Of a stretch of DNA of 64,000 nucleotides, positions 21,101 through 32,800 are shown in pieces. Both the position numbers and the translations under genes were made by a program. The notes under the pieces are model-generated. The model searched no databases. It had not been told where the DNA came from and worked only from the letters and a program-made list of their open reading frames with translations. How positions within the stretch are numbered: position 1 is the first letter of the stretch; each line of letters opens with the position of its first letter. The stretch covers positions 1,240,001-1,304,000 of the forward strand of contig OZ251226.1 of assembly GCA_965240325.2 (NCBI GenBank). The letters run 5' to 3'. This DNA comes from Rebecca billardiae RCC1528 (lineage: Eukaryota > Haptophyta).

Positions 21101-23808
21101 TCACCTTCGCCACGCGGCCGCCCAGTGGTGCGGCGGGCGCGATGACGGCTGCGACGTGCACGAACCTCACGGTCGGAGCCTTCGCCGCCGCCGTCAGCCG
21201 GCGTGAGGTTGCTGCGTGCGAGCTGCAGTCGCTGCAGTCAGCGCCGCGGGCCATTGCGCCCCCCGTCCAGCACGCCGCCCCCGCGCTCCACGACCCGCCG
21301 CCCAGCCCGGACGAGACGGACGCGTTGCCGCCCCGCCCGCGCCGGGACGTGGTCCCGACGTCCACGGACGTGCTCATGGGCGCCTCCGCGGTGTGCAGCG
21401 CGCTCGGCATCGGGCCATGCCATTGGGCGCCCGATGGCGACCCGCCCGGGCTCATGACGAACGCCGCGGCCATCGCGGAGGCGGCGCTCACGTACGTGCA
21501 GTCGAACTACGACGTGATTGGGGGCACGGCGGCGTCGGCGGACCTGCTGCACACGCTCCACCAGATCATGGTCGCCGGCCGCCCGCAGCGCTCGTTTGAC
21601 AGGCCTCTCCCCCGGCCGGGCGGTGGGACGCGCGTGCGCGTCGCAGGCGTCGTCGGCGAGCTGCCCGTCCATGAACAAGAGCTGATGCTCGCCTCGAAGC
21701 ACACGTGCGTCGCGGCGGCCATCGCGTGCGCCTCGGCGCTCGTGCTGCGCGTCAAGGCGGCACACCTGCGATACGACGCCCTCGCCGACGTCAGCGTGGG
21801 CGATGGTGCGTCCTTCGAGGCGGCGGACTACCTCACCAAGGTGCGCATCGTCAGCGCACGGCTCGTCGCGCCCGAGCGGAAGAAGCGGCTCACCTTCGAG
21901 CTCCTCGCCGTCTCCGAGGATAACGCCGGTGCTTACGACCGCGTGCTTAACGCCGACACGAGCTCGCGGGCACTCCACCGGGACGAGGTGCTCGAGTTCA
22001 CCTACGTGCCTTCGAAGACGCGCTCGTGGAAGTCGACGGAGGCGCTGTCAACGCACAGCCGCGCGGCGGCCGGCGACGACGCCGACGCCGGCAACTTCGG
22101 CACGCTGTTCTTCGTCCCGCACATGCGCGACCCCGTGAAGGCAGCCGCCCTGGCGCGCCCGCCGCCTGCCGGGACGCCACCTGCCGCGCCGCCCGTGGGT
22201 GCGATTGTGGACTTTCGCCCCTTGTGCATCAGCGTGTGGGCTGACATCGTCCCGTTCTGCCAGGATCGGCTCTGGACGCACCCGGCGGACCCAGTCACCG
22301 GCAAAAGCAGCGGCGTGGACGCGCCGAAGATGTACGCCGCCGCGCTCCACAGGCGCGCGCCCTCGCTGGCGCGGCACGTACAGGCGGCGCCAGCGCGCAA
22401 GCGTCGCCTGAACGAACGCGGCGCCGACGCGGGCGGCGCGGGCGGCGGCGCCGGTGGGCGTGTGGTGGCGCGCCGGCCGGTCGGCGACCCGGGCCGCGTC
22501 GCCGTCACACGGCCATCCGCCGTCGCGCGCGCACCCGGGCCACCCGAACAGGCGACGCGCATGTGCACCGAGCTCGCTGCGGCCCACGCCCAGCTCGCTG
22601 AGATGGTGCACGGCATCCCCAACGCAATGGCACACGCGATCGGACAACTCGCTGCGAACGACGCCAAGCGCCAGAAGGACTACGAGGCCTGGCGCGCGGC
22701 GGACGAGGATCGGCGCCGGCAGGAGCGCGCGGCGGACGAGGCCTGGCGCCAGCAGGAGCGCGCGGAGGCGGCGCGCCGACGCGACGAGGATCGCGCGGCC
22801 GCAATGAAACGTGACGAGATCGCGAGCGCGATGGTGGCGTCTATGCAGGCGTTGACGCAGTTCATGATGGACCGCAGCGCAGGTGGCGCACAGCCCGGCC
22901 CGCACGCGTCGGCGCACGCGGCGTGCGTCCAGCTGCCAACAGGCGAAGCACCGCACGGCGCGCACGCCCCGGCTGCGGGCCCGTCGGTGAGCGCTGCGTC
23001 CGCTGCGCCCACGTCGCGCGCACCCACGGCACGGCGTGGCGCGCCGCCGCCGGTCGCATTCGGCCAGCGCGCGCGGCGCCGAGTGCCGCCCCCTGACTCG
23101 CGTGTGCCCGCCAGGCCGCTGCACTGTCGCTCCGTGCGCCGGCCGCGCAGGCCGACGAAGCCCCCGCGGGCCAGCCCCCGCCGGCCGCGCAGTAGACGCC
23201 GACCCACAAGGGCGCGTCCTGACGTGCCCACGCGCCGCCCACAGGTGCGCGCACACACCACATCGGGCGGCGCCAGCCGTGCGCACGCCGAGCGGCGTGT
23301 ACGCGCAGCCCTGGCTCAGTCGCGCCCGACCGCCCCCGTGCGCGCGCGCGCGTCGCGGTGGCGTGCACAGGCTGCGCGCCACCCGGGGCGGCCACGCGGG
23401 TGGCCGCCACCGCTGGCAGCATCTGGCCACGAGCTCGGCACCCGGGGTGCCGGCGGAGTGGCTCGTCGGAATCGCCGTGGCCTGAGCCCGATTCTCCGAG
23501 CACACGGCCACAGGCACCCCCCCGGCCAGCGCCTCTGCGCCACTCGCAGTGACGGCGCCACAAGGGCCTACGGCGGGGCCCGCCGAGAAGGTCTTAGCGA
23601 AGGTCTTAGCGGGATGCAAGCAGCGCCACGCGCGACAACACTGATACACGCCGCCGGGGGCCCACACTGTGCCGGCCCGTGCTATGTCGTCGTCAGCTCG
23701 GACGCAGGCCGGCCGGCCGGTGCCGAGTCGGCGCCTGTCGTTCTGTTAGCTGGCACCTGGCGTGCTCAGGCGGCGTGGTGCGCACTCAACGTACTCCTGC
23801 AAGGGTGA
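18043..23808 (+). CDS. Large transposon-encoded protein of unknown function
   Basis: The frame is open for about 1,920 residues from ATG 18043, which lies within the left terminal repeat; the true start is uncertain. I recognise no enzyme. Residues 90-170 ([13 protein letters not shown] through [12 protein letters not shown]) have the look of a small Tudor- or SH3-like barrel. Then come about 200 residues of GAEQ/GAEP repeats, 250 residues of Ala/Pro/Gly repeats, a long folded region (20260-22340), and a charged coiled coil (about 22560-22860) rich in [14 protein letters not shown]-type text. After about 23070 the composition stops looking coding. A CAG acceptor at 23112-23114 would shift the frame to Ala/Pro-rich text ending at a TAG at 23193-23195, avoiding the 63-base overlap with the opposing gene. 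Confidence 0.6.
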   Translation: MRRRGARRKTCSRARHEGRSMPRTTLRGYACHARGRRARAAWSRAAHRARVCLRSRARRALAHVVTPCVLRRCAASCPRAARRPPPPAGTTPTATSFANGAAVDVVYEQGAPAVRAVVAALGVGAHGRVQTYVLRAAEGVSAHAWAAVPGDTVGASADGTVEGAGSLKRVPAAHVRAPPAGEQCAEQGQGAEQGAEQGALLGALLGAEPGAEQGKQAAEQGAEPGAEPGAEQGAEQGAQPGAGQGAGQGKQAAEQGAEPGAEQGAEQGKQGAQPGAGPGAEPGAEQGKQAAEQGAEPGAEQGAEQGAQPGAGQGAGPGAGPGAEQGKQGAEQGAEQGAEQGAQPGAGHGKQAAEQGTEPGAEQGAEQGAQPGAEQGAEQGADGRPARHGSTRVGGGSYAAQGIQQEAAGQRGAQGAAHHNGRGGVRTRAMRRQPPRAPPAEALPGVTSAPPAPPSAPTAVAGVTAAPAAPPAAAGGPATSDERAEPPRAPVATLAPAPAPPPAPTAVAGVTAAPAAPPSAAGGPATSDERAEPPRAPVETLAGATGVTAAAPAPPPAAAGGPATRAERAEPPRAPAEAPAAATGVTAAAPAPPAPAAAADGPAGVNSDDSGGAASGEVARAATASTATRAERAEPPRAPAEAPAAATGVTAAAPAPPAPAAAADGPAGVNSDDSGGAASGEVARAATASMGGAAAGAAGSHSHAPQQAPAAAQPGGGGHADDGGGVYGSGDGGSRELFAMSDVLQHVDHFFSGIFGKRRRFGGDTPAAPAQAHAHVLVRPSAVADADARTTKHGPQPNNGRLVPAILRFNRAFASRHLGGGGGTVRVVNVVCDATNNKHFGVLTDADAVRELCASGALYTRSEVDDAVREFYAGAAASVGGSVSELALRAAGEHFGVHGPLPYVLDADVRVALADAEADDDGVAGGDAPWVHRALALPSMRRSGQAVFGLPAVVAQAPSWCALVPTPLRAPAEQGTSPLLHAAVAVVDYRSVDTDDTDESEPVVGAHAYAIRFEKGWRLLTFATRPPSGAAGAMTAATCTNLTVGAFAAAVSRREVAACELQSLQSAPRAIAPPVQHAAPALHDPPPSPDETDALPPRPRRDVVPTSTDVLMGASAVCSALGIGPCHWAPDGDPPGLMTNAAAIAEAALTYVQSNYDVIGGTAASADLLHTLHQIMVAGRPQRSFDRPLPRPGGGTRVRVAGVVGELPVHEQELMLASKHTCVAAAIACASALVLRVKAAHLRYDALADVSVGDGASFEAADYLTKVRIVSARLVAPERKKRLTFELLAVSEDNAGAYDRVLNADTSSRALHRDEVLEFTYVPSKTRSWKSTEALSTHSRAAAGDDADAGNFGTLFFVPHMRDPVKAAALARPPPAGTPPAAPPVGAIVDFRPLCISVWADIVPFCQDRLWTHPADPVTGKSSGVDAPKMYAAALHRRAPSLARHVQAAPARKRRLNERGADAGGAGGGAGGRVVARRPVGDPGRVAVTRPSAVARAPGPPEQATRMCTELAAAHAQLAEMVHGIPNAMAHAIGQLAANDAKRQKDYEAWRAADEDRRRQERAADEAWRQQERAEAARRRDEDRAAAMKRDEIASAMVASMQALTQFMMDRSAGGAQPGPHASAHAACVQLPTGEAPHGAHAPAAGPSVSAASAAPTSRAPTARRGAPPPVAFGQRARRRVPPPDSRVPARPLHCRSVRRPRRPTKPPRASPRRPRSRRRPTRARPDVPTRRPQVRAHTTSGGASRAHAERRVRAALAQSRPTAPVRARASRWRAQAARHPGRPRGWPPPLAASGHELGTRGAGGVARRNRRGLSPILRAHGHRHPPGQRLCATRSDGATRAYGGARREGLSEGLSGMQAAPRATTLIHAAGGPHCAGPCYVVVSSDAGRPAGAESAPVVLLAGTWRAQAAWCALNVLLQG
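18592..19190 (+). repeat. 12-bp tandem repeat block (GCCGAGCAGGGC) with an inverted segment
   Basis: About 600 bases built of 12-bp units GCCGAGCAGGGC, GCCGAGCCGGGC, GCCCAGCCGGGC and GCCGGGCAGGGC with occasional AAGCAGGCC inserts. On the plus strand they encode [12 protein letters not shown] and GAGQ. At about 18630-18665 three units are inverted (GCCCTGCTCGGC), encoding [10 protein letters not shown] and forming a perfect hairpin with the preceding units. Every frame stays open, which explains the several long overlapping open frames here. Confidence 0.9.
19727..20110 (+). repeat. 192-bp tandem duplication in the Ala/Pro-rich region
   Basis: Two adjacent near-identical 192-bp copies; TCAGATGACTCCGGTGG occurs at 19861 and at 20053. 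Upstream, 19420-19660 holds a related pair of about 138-bp units. All preserve the reading frame. Confidence 0.85.
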
Positions 23809-26800
23809 TGTAGCTCGCATGAAGTGCGCCAGACGCCCCTCGTTGTTGTCGCGCGCCGAACGCGCCTCCAGGGGCGCCGTCGCCGACACCACCGCGCCGA
23901 AGTGGCAACGGCCGTCGTACACCACGGCCATCCACGTCGTGCCCAACTGCGTGACGTCCAGACGCTGCAAGGCGCGCCGCGTGCGCTCGTCACGCAGGCG
24001 CAGGTGCGCATGCGTGCTCACTGCGACGCTGCCCTTGCGCCCGCCGTCGTCAGTCCGCCGCCAGCGAAGGCCCGGCCGCGTCTGCACGGGGTAGAACCAG
24101 ACGTTGTCGGTGAACGCGCGCCACGCCGCCTCCTCCGGCGTAGCCCCGCCGCGCAGCTCAAGGACCACCAGCGGCAGGCCCGTGGCGCGCGCCGTCGCGA
24201 CGTGCGAGCCCCACGCCGACCACGCACCAGCGCGCGCCGCATGCGCGCCAGCGCCGTCGCCCGTGTACCGGGCGCCGCGCGCGTACGCGCGCGCCGCTGC
24301 TCCCAGCGTCCGCACGCCTCCAGTATGTCGCAGTGGCAGTGGCAGCACCTCCTGCCAGTCCTCGTCCTGCACTTCGAGTCCTTGGCCGGTGCGGGCCCGG
24401 GGGATGGATGCTGGCTTGACGCCAAGCATGCCGAGCGCGCTTGCCGCCGACGCAGTGGCCGACGCCGTGCCGAGCGTCTCGCCCGGTCCGTGCTCGTCCT
24501 CCCACGACGCGATGTACGAGCACACGCCGTCGCGCAGCGTCTGCGCGCGCGCGTTGGCGGCGGGCAGGTCGGCCCGCACGCCACGCGTGTCGTGCGCGAG
24601 CCACGCGTGAAAGTAGCAGTCGCCATCGCCGGGAACGTCCTGCACGCTCGTGCCGCCGCCGAAGAGCTCGCGGATGGCCGCGGCGACGTTGCCGTCGCCA
24701 TCCACGCCGCCGGGTGCTCCGGTCTGTGCACCAGCCCGCGCCTCGGGCGGCAACGCCGGCGGCAGGGGCAGCACGGGGAAGCCCAGGCGCTCGAGCAGGA
24801 CCGCGGCGTCGTCCACCGGCGCGTGCACGTGTGCGGCGGCCGCCGGAGCCACCGCAGCCGGCGCAGCCCCGTGCCCGGCGGGCGCCGGCGCCGCCGCACC
24901 CGCGTCCACGGTGGCGTCCGTCGCCGCCGCGGCGCGCGGCGCGGCTGCGCCGCGTGGCGCGGCATCACCCGCCCGCTCCGCCGTCACGTCAGCGGCGGTC
25001 TCGCCCAAGGCCAGGCGCAGCCCCAAGCCCACGTCGCACCGCCATGCCCCGTCGGAGCCGTCGAGAGGGACCACCTCGGTGCCGAACGCGCTCGGGTCCA
25101 GCGCATCCACCTCGCACCCGCGCCGCCTGGACGCCAGCCTCACGTGCGCGTCCGCAGCCGGCTGGAACGCACTCCAGCGCGACGCCGGCAACACCCCGTG
25201 CGCGCGCGGGGTGGCCTGCGGCGCAACCACTGCGTAGAACTGCCGGCGAGGACACACGTTGCGCACGATGGCCACCCAGCCGGTGCCCATCGCCCCGACG
25301 TCGAGCGTGCGCAGGACGCGTGCGTGCGTCTCGCGTCCCAGGCTCAGGCGCGCTTCGCACAGCGGACGTGCGTCCGCGTGCGCGGCGCCTGCGTCGGGCG
25401 TGTCGGCGCGCCGGCGCTTCGCGCCGGCGCCCCCGCGAACGCGTGCCGCCGCCGGCGCCGGCGGCACGCGCACTGCCGCCGGAGGATACCACCGCACGTG
25501 CTCACGCATGGCGACGCCGTGCACGTCGCGACTTCGGCGTGCGCCGGCCATGTCGAAGACGAGGAGGTGCACGCCGGCGGCGCGAGCGACTGCCGCGTAC
25601 CACTCAGGGCCATCGCACGTGTTGCCCCGGCTGCTGACGTACCCGTCGCACGTGTACTCCGCCGCTCGCACTGCCAGCGTCACTGCGTCGTCCAGATCGC
25701 GCACGCGCTGGCCGGGGGTGTGCCACCACGACGACGAGTCGTCGGGGGCCACCATGCGCAGAGCCCGCAAACGCGCCTGCCCAGCTTCGTCGCCACCTGC
25801 GCTCTCCGGGGGAAGTGCGCGCACGTCAGCGTCGCACAAGCCGATGAAGCGCGCCTGCGCTCGCAGGTCCTCTGCCGACTCGGCCGGGCCCAGCGCGCCA
25901 CCCCAGCCGACGGAGTGCTCGGTGGGCGTGGCATGCGCGTGCGCGGCCAGCCACGACGCGGCCGCCGCGCGCAGGCGCCGCGCGCAGCACGTCCACCACA
26001 GGGCCTCAAGCGTGCTGGGCGGACGCGCCCGCGCGTGCGCGTGCGCGAGCACCGCGTGCAGCACGTCGTCACCGTCGGCTGGCACGGGCAACGGCTGTGC
26101 GGCGCCCGCGCCCCAGAGGTCGTCGAGCACTGCCTGGGCGCAGCAGAGCCGTAATCGGGCGAATTCGGCGTCGTGGTCGTCTGCGCCGGCGGCGGCGTCG
26201 GCGGCGTGGAACAGGCGCACCGGCGCGTGGCGGTCATCGCCCGCGGCGCGCGCTCCAGCGTCGCGCACCGGCAGACCAGTGCGCGCCAAGTGGGCGACCG
26301 CGTCGTCCGCGGTGGCGACGGCTGTGTCGTCCGCGGCACCAGACGTGCCACGCGCCGTCCCCAGCAGGTCGGCGCCTGCGCGCGTTGGGCCCGGCGTCGG
26401 CACCGCCCGCGCCGCCGACGATGGCCCCGCCGTGGACGCGCGGGCGCCCGCCGCCTGGCGCGAAGCCGGCGGCAGGCGCCCATCCGCGGCCGCACCGCCC
26501 GCGTCGTCGGCGGCGGCCGCAGTCCGAGGGCGCTTGGGCGCGCACGGCGCAGACGCGGCCCCCGCGCCCGCGCGGGAGGTGCCAGCCGCGGCGCCCGCCT
26601 GGACTGCGGCGCCTGCGCCCGCGCCGCCGCCGCCAGCCAGGACGTCCGCCAGGCCCGCCGCCGCCGCCGCGACGTCGTGTGCGCCTGCGTGCGCCCACAC
26701 GTGGGAGGCCGCGTTCGGAGCGGCGCCGCCCGAGCCCCTCGCGCCGCCACTGCCCTCGGCGGGCACGGCGGGCGACGCGTGCGCGCGCGCCAGCTCGGCG

Positions 26801-29800
26801 GGGGCGGCGGCGGCGCGCGCAAACTGTGCCAGCACCTTGCCCGTCGTCGCGCTGGACGCGCCGAATGCGTCACCGGCCGTCTCGCTGAGCGTGCGCCACG
26901 GTGCTGACAGGCCGCGACTGCACATGAACATGGCTGCCCTGCCCCGACCGATGCCAGGTATGCGCTGCAACGCCGCGAGCACTGCGGCGCTGTCGTCAGC
27001 GAGGCGCGCGTACGCCGACTCGGACTCCGCCGCCTCCGCCGGTGGCTCTGCCGCGCCCGCGCGCGCCCGAGGGACTCGCGCACCCGGTGGCGGTGGCGCG
27101 TGGGCGCCGGGCCACGGGGGGCGGAAGGGATGCTCTGTCGCCGCCAGCGGTACTGTGTCGCCCGTGGCCGGCAGCGGCTCCGCGGCGTGCGCGCGCGCGC
27201 GCGCGGCGGGCGTCGTGCCGGCGTCCGCGCCACTGCGCGGGCCCGTCGTGCCCTCAGGCGGTGCGGCCGGCCGCTGCGTGGCGGCGTTTGGCATCGGTGC
27301 CGTCGCGAAGCCCATGCGTACGCCGGTGCCGCCAAGTGCCTGCGAGGCGATCGCGCGCGCGCAGTGCCGGCGCGGGCCGCCGCGCGCGCCCGCGCCCGCC
27401 GCGGCGGCGCCGTCGCGCGTCTGGGCGGCCGCCGGCTGCGTGCGCCCGGGCGCGGGCGCCGCCGCGCCGCGGCCCCCGCGGCCGCCTGCGCGGCCCCCGC
27501 GCGCGCCTGCGGTGCGCGCGGGGTCGCCGCGCGCGGCCCCACCGCCGTGCTGTCCGCGCATACGGTGGTATGGCACGTCCTCCGGCCTCGCGCCGCGCGG
27601 CCCGTCGGGCGCCGCCGCCTCGCCCGCCGCGGCTGCGCGCGCTTCGCGCAGGCGCTTCCACGCCCCCGCGACGAGCAGGAAGTAGCAGCACGTGCACATG
27701 TACAGCCCGCTGTCCAGCGCGCCGAGGTGCCACACATACTTGCACTGCGCGGGCGAGTGGATGAAGCAGGCGCAGCCCTGGCACGCCAGTCGGGGGTCGA
27801 TCGGCGGCGAGTCCGCCGGCCACGCCGCGCTGAGGTCCGCGGCCTCGGGGTCGAAACACGCGCAGCAGCGCAGTTGCGCGGCGGCGGTCGTGCCGGCCGT
27901 GTACGTGGCAAAGTGGCGACGTCGCTGGTTCGCAACCACACCCTCGCGGAGCGGGCCGGCCACGCGCACGAGCACGTTAGTGTCGTCGAGCACGTGCGTG
28001 TGCGCGATGCCGTACAGGTGCTCCGGCAGCCCCTCGAGCACACGCGCGAGCTCGTCGCGGTGCGCTTCGCGCACGCGCCGGGCGAAGTCGCCGTCCGGGG
28101 CTTGCTCCCTCAAGGGGCGCACGTACGACGCCGCGGATTTGCCCAACTGCACGCGCGGCGCGCGCGCGCGCGGTGCGCGCGGGTGGCGCGCCCCGGCGCG
28201 GCCCTCCCAGAACGCCAGCCGTCGCGCCGAGGACGCGGGCCTGCCCACGCGCGCGGGCACCGCTGGCATGGCCACGTACTTTTCGAGCAGGGCGCGCTTG
28301 GCGAGAGCGGGCAGCAGCAGAGCCGCAATGGCGTCCTCCAGGCGCTGGGGCGGTGTGATGACGTCGAGCTTGGTGATGGCCACGACGCGCCCGAGCGTGT
28401 CCACCCGCGTGTCGTTGGCGTCGCGCTCGACCCGAAGGCCCACCTGCGCGAACCACGTCTCGCAGCGCAGGTCCTGGGGCAAGCACGTGCCCATGGCACG
28501 GCCGACGGAGGTCGCCACGCGGCAGAAGTGCATGCACGGCAGGCGCTTGCGGCGCAGCAACGCGCAGCACCGGAACTCGTCGAGGTACACGTGGCGCGGC
28601 GCCGAGCCGTCCGTGGTGTTGAGCATGCGCAGGGCACCTGCGTGCGGCCCGTCGAGGACACGGTGCACTTCCACCTGAGAGAGCGTGCGCGCCGTGCTCA
28701 CCTGCTGGCGCACGTATTCCAGGTGCCGTGGCGGCAACCCGTGCACCTCATCATCGGCGTCGGGCTTCAGGGCGTGGCGCACGGCGACGCTGCGGTGCGT
28801 CGCGTAGAGGCGAAAGAGGTTGTCGTGCAGGTCGAGCAGCATCCACACCGGGCCCTGCGCCTTGCGCACCGGCAGCAGCCAGTGCATGAAGGACTCCGCC
28901 GGCGCGGACGTCACGTAGCCGCGCAGGGACACCGGCGCGAAGCACGGGAAGAGCTCCTCGCGGGGGATGACGTCGAGGATGCGCTTGGCCGACTCTGGCA
29001 TCTCCACCCAGGCGGCCTCCCACACCTCCTCGGTCAACGCGTCCACGCACGCGTCGAACACGCGCAGGATGGTGGGCACCTCGTTCGCCGAGTGTGCGTA
29101 GCCCGTGATGAAGGTCTGGCGCTTGTGGAACGTGCACAGGAAGAGGTGCCTGCGCGGGCACAGCAGCTTCCACGCGCCGCGCAGGCCCTTCTGGCCGTCC
29201 GAGATGGTGACGCCGTTGGGGTCGTCCCACACAGCCGCCCCGCCGAGGTGCTGCATGAGGTATCCGACGTGCGCGCACCACGAGTCCAGGCACTCCACGT
29301 CGACGATGTACGACACGCACAAGACGAACAGCTGCCGGTTGGCGTTCACGGCCAGCGTGACGAAGAGCATGCCTGCGTCGCGCGCGTGCGTGCGCGCGGG
29401 CAGGTCAGACGGGCGGGCGCTGAGGCGGCACGGACGCACGCGGCGTCGCGAGGGCGTGCCCGGGTGCGGCGGGCGCGCGCACCCGCGCGCTTCGCGCCAC
29501 CGCTGGCGGGGCGGTGCAGGAAGCACGCGTCGCTGAACGCGGCCGTGTTGCCCTTCGCGTGAAAGTGCTCGCGGTAAAGCGCCTTGGCCTGCTTGGGCAC
29601 GTAGTGGAAGCCACCCACTGCCTTCTTGCCGCGCACGTCAGCCAGCGCCTTCTGCACCTCCGCCGCGTCGGGGTTGAAGGCCGCGCGCTGCGCGCCCGCC
29701 GGCAGCCCCTGCTGCACCTCGTCGTGCACGCGGCCGAACATGGCCAGCAGCGCGTCCTCGACCGAGTTCTCGTGGAAGATGATGGGCGCGACCTCGTTGC

Positions 29801-32800
29801 CCTCCTGCGACAGCGACGCGCACACGGCCACGAGGTCGCGCGACATGGCCGTGTCGTCCCCGTAGATCTCGGCGCGCGCTTCTTTGTGCGCTCGCGCGAT
29901 GAGCGATTCACCCATGGGGAGCTCTGCGTCCAGCTGGCGCGCGACCTCTCGTGCTTGCTGCGGGCCGTAGCACAGCTGCGCGTGCGTGGTCCCGCGCCGG
30001 GCCAAGCGCGCCTTCCAGTCCTCGACGATCGCCCGCCCGAGCTCGTGTTGGGAGTACGGCGTCGTGCGCACGCCCGGCTGGTTGGTCGGGCGCGGCAGCG
30101 AGCCGATGGGGTGTTCCTCGGACCCCTTGCCCATGCGCAGGTTGCGGCACATGGAGCCGTGCGCGACCGAGCGTTGCACGGCCCACGGCGGCGCGCCAAA
30201 CGTGTCCACGTACTTCGACGGGCCCACCACCACCACGGACGGGCACCCGGGCGTGGGGCATCCGATCGTCAGCTTGGCGCGGTCGACGCGCCGCGTCGGC
30301 GGCATGGCCCCCCGGTGCAGCGCGCACTCCGAGGCGTGCGTGAGCGCGTCGGCGAGGCGCGGGTACACCTGGCGCACCATCGGGGGCTCGAGCAGGGTGG
30401 CGTCCGCCTTCACCTGGGAGTACGGGCGCGGCGCCCGCAAGCCCATTTTCCTCCACAGTGCCAGGGGCCGGAGCTCGAGGCGGTGCGCTGCCGCCGACGT
30501 GCTCGCCGAGGTGCTCGACGGCGCGGAGTAGCGGAAGTACCCGGCGTCACCGCCGTGGTGCAGCGACTCCGGCGCAACAAGCCGGGCGCCGGCCTGGCCG
30601 GCGCGGGGCTCGGCGGGACCGGTGGAGGGCGGCTGCGCGCGAGCGACGATGGGTGGACACGGCATGAGGGCAGCCAGCGGGTCGCGCGCGCGAGCGGCGT
30701 CGCTGTCGGCGGACTCGTCCGCCTGCAGTGCCGCCTGCGCCGCGCGCGCGCGGGCGTCCGCGCAGTCGTCGTCCGCGATGCCCTCCTCCCAGTCGCGCAC
30801 GTCGATGGCGGCACTGGCGGGATCGGCGTCCGTGACGAGCGGCTCGCCGCGGGCGTCGGACTCGCCGACGCGCATCGTCGGCCAGTCCGCGCTCAGGGCG
30901 AACAGCGGCGCGTTGCCGCGGGCGGCCGCCGTCGTGTGCGTCCTATGGCCCACGGACGCGTCGACGAGGGGCACTCCACCGCGCGCCCATGCGGGCGCCG
31001 ACTTCTCCGTCGCCAACGCGTCGGCAAGGTGGCCACCGAGGTGGGCACGCTGGCCGGCGTGCAGGGCCAGGGCGAGGTCCCCGCCGGACAAGAGGCCACC
31101 TGCGTGCGGCAGCGCAGGGAGGGCCCTCAGCCGCGCGTCGTCGTCGTCATTGCCGCCGTCGCCACCGGAGGCGCCGCGCGGCTGCGGCGGCGCGCGCGAG
31201 GCGCAGCCGGGCGGCTGCGCGATCACCGCGCGCGCGCTGCTGCTGTCGAGGGGCGGCCCCGCCGGGTGGAGTGGCGGGCGCGCCGTCGCGGCGCACACAG
31301 CAGCGCCGGGCACCGTCACCGCGACGCAGGGCACGGCGTCGCCCGCAGCGCAGGGTGCGCCCGGCGCTGGCGTTGCCACGCGAGCGGGCGAAGAGTGCCC
31401 ATCGCCAGGCCGCGGCGACGCGGGCTCGTGCGCGCCCGGCGCGTCCGAGCTCGAGCTTTGGCGGGCGCCGGTGTGCCGCAGCGGGGCGGACGCTGCGTCG
31501 GGGCGACGCACGGCCGTGGGCGCGCGCGGCCTGACAGCCGGGTCGTCAACGCCATCGGCGCGTGGGGGCCGCGCGCCCTCGTCAAAGGGGGCGCCCACGT
31601 GCGCGCCCGTGCCGTGCGCGGCCGCGGCGGTGGGCGCGCGCCCACCGCCGTCGGCGTGAGGCGCGGGGTGGCCGCCCGCAAGCCCCACGACGTGGGGCAC
31701 GGCAGGCGCCGCTGCGCGCTCATGTGCGAGCTGCGCGCCGTCGGCAGCGCACACGGGCAGCGCCAGCTGCAGCGCCGACTGCGCCCAGGCCCGCTGCTCG
31801 TGGTCCGACGGCGCCTGCTGGCCGTGCGCCGCGGTCGGCAGGTCGACCACCAGGCGGGAGACGTACTCGTGGTGCGCAGGCGAGCCGAGCCGGAAGCGGG
31901 CGTCAGCGCCAGCGCGCGTGGGCTCAGCCCCCCAGCGCAGCCTGGTCTCAAACGAGTGCTGGAGCCCGCGCTCGAGGGCGGGCACGAGCCGATACGGCGT
32001 GGGAGGCGGGTCGGAGCGCGCCGCGCACGGCGTGGCGGCGGGGCGAGGCGCGCTCGGCGGCGGCGTGAACGAAGCGCGGAATGTGTCCGCGAGGCCCCGC
32101 CCCCCGAATGAGAACACAGCCTTCAGGACGAGCGCGTCCGCCGCACCCTGACGCGTAGGCCTCTTGCGCGAGGACGACGGCACGGACCCAGAGGACGCGG
32201 CGCGCGCACTGGGGGCCGAGCGGTGATGCCACATGGCGGGGAAGATGTGCACTGCACCTGCGCTTTCCTGCAGGGCAACGTCGCCGTGCAGCGGCACGGC
32301 GTCGGCGCGCGCACCGGGGGGGCGCGCGCCGACCGTCTGCAGCGGGAAGGGATTGGTGGGCACACTTTGCGGCAAGTGCAAGAGGACCACTGCCGTCCAC
32401 AGATGGTCCTCGTCGGTCGTGCCGTCGACGTGCCACCCGTACGTCGTGACGTCGCCGTCGTCGCACGTGCCGCGGCCCCCGTCGGGCGGACGCATCGGCC
32501 GCCCGAAGACATGCCAGGCCGTGAGGTCGAGCGCGTCGAGGCCGCGGACACCGTCAGAGGCGTCGCCGCGGAACAACGAGCTCACGACGCCCTTCAGCGC
32601 CGCCACCACGCGCTCAAAGGCGCGGCACCCCAGCACCGAGCGCGCAGAGGAGCCGTGGTCGCCCACCCCCCAGCGCCGCTGCGCGGCCGCCTCGCCGCCC
32701 GCGTCCGCGGACTGGTACGCGTGCACCGTGCGCAGGAGGCCGCCACCCTCATCCAGCAAGGGCATGGACGCATCGCCGTCCCCGCCGAGGCCTGCGTGCT

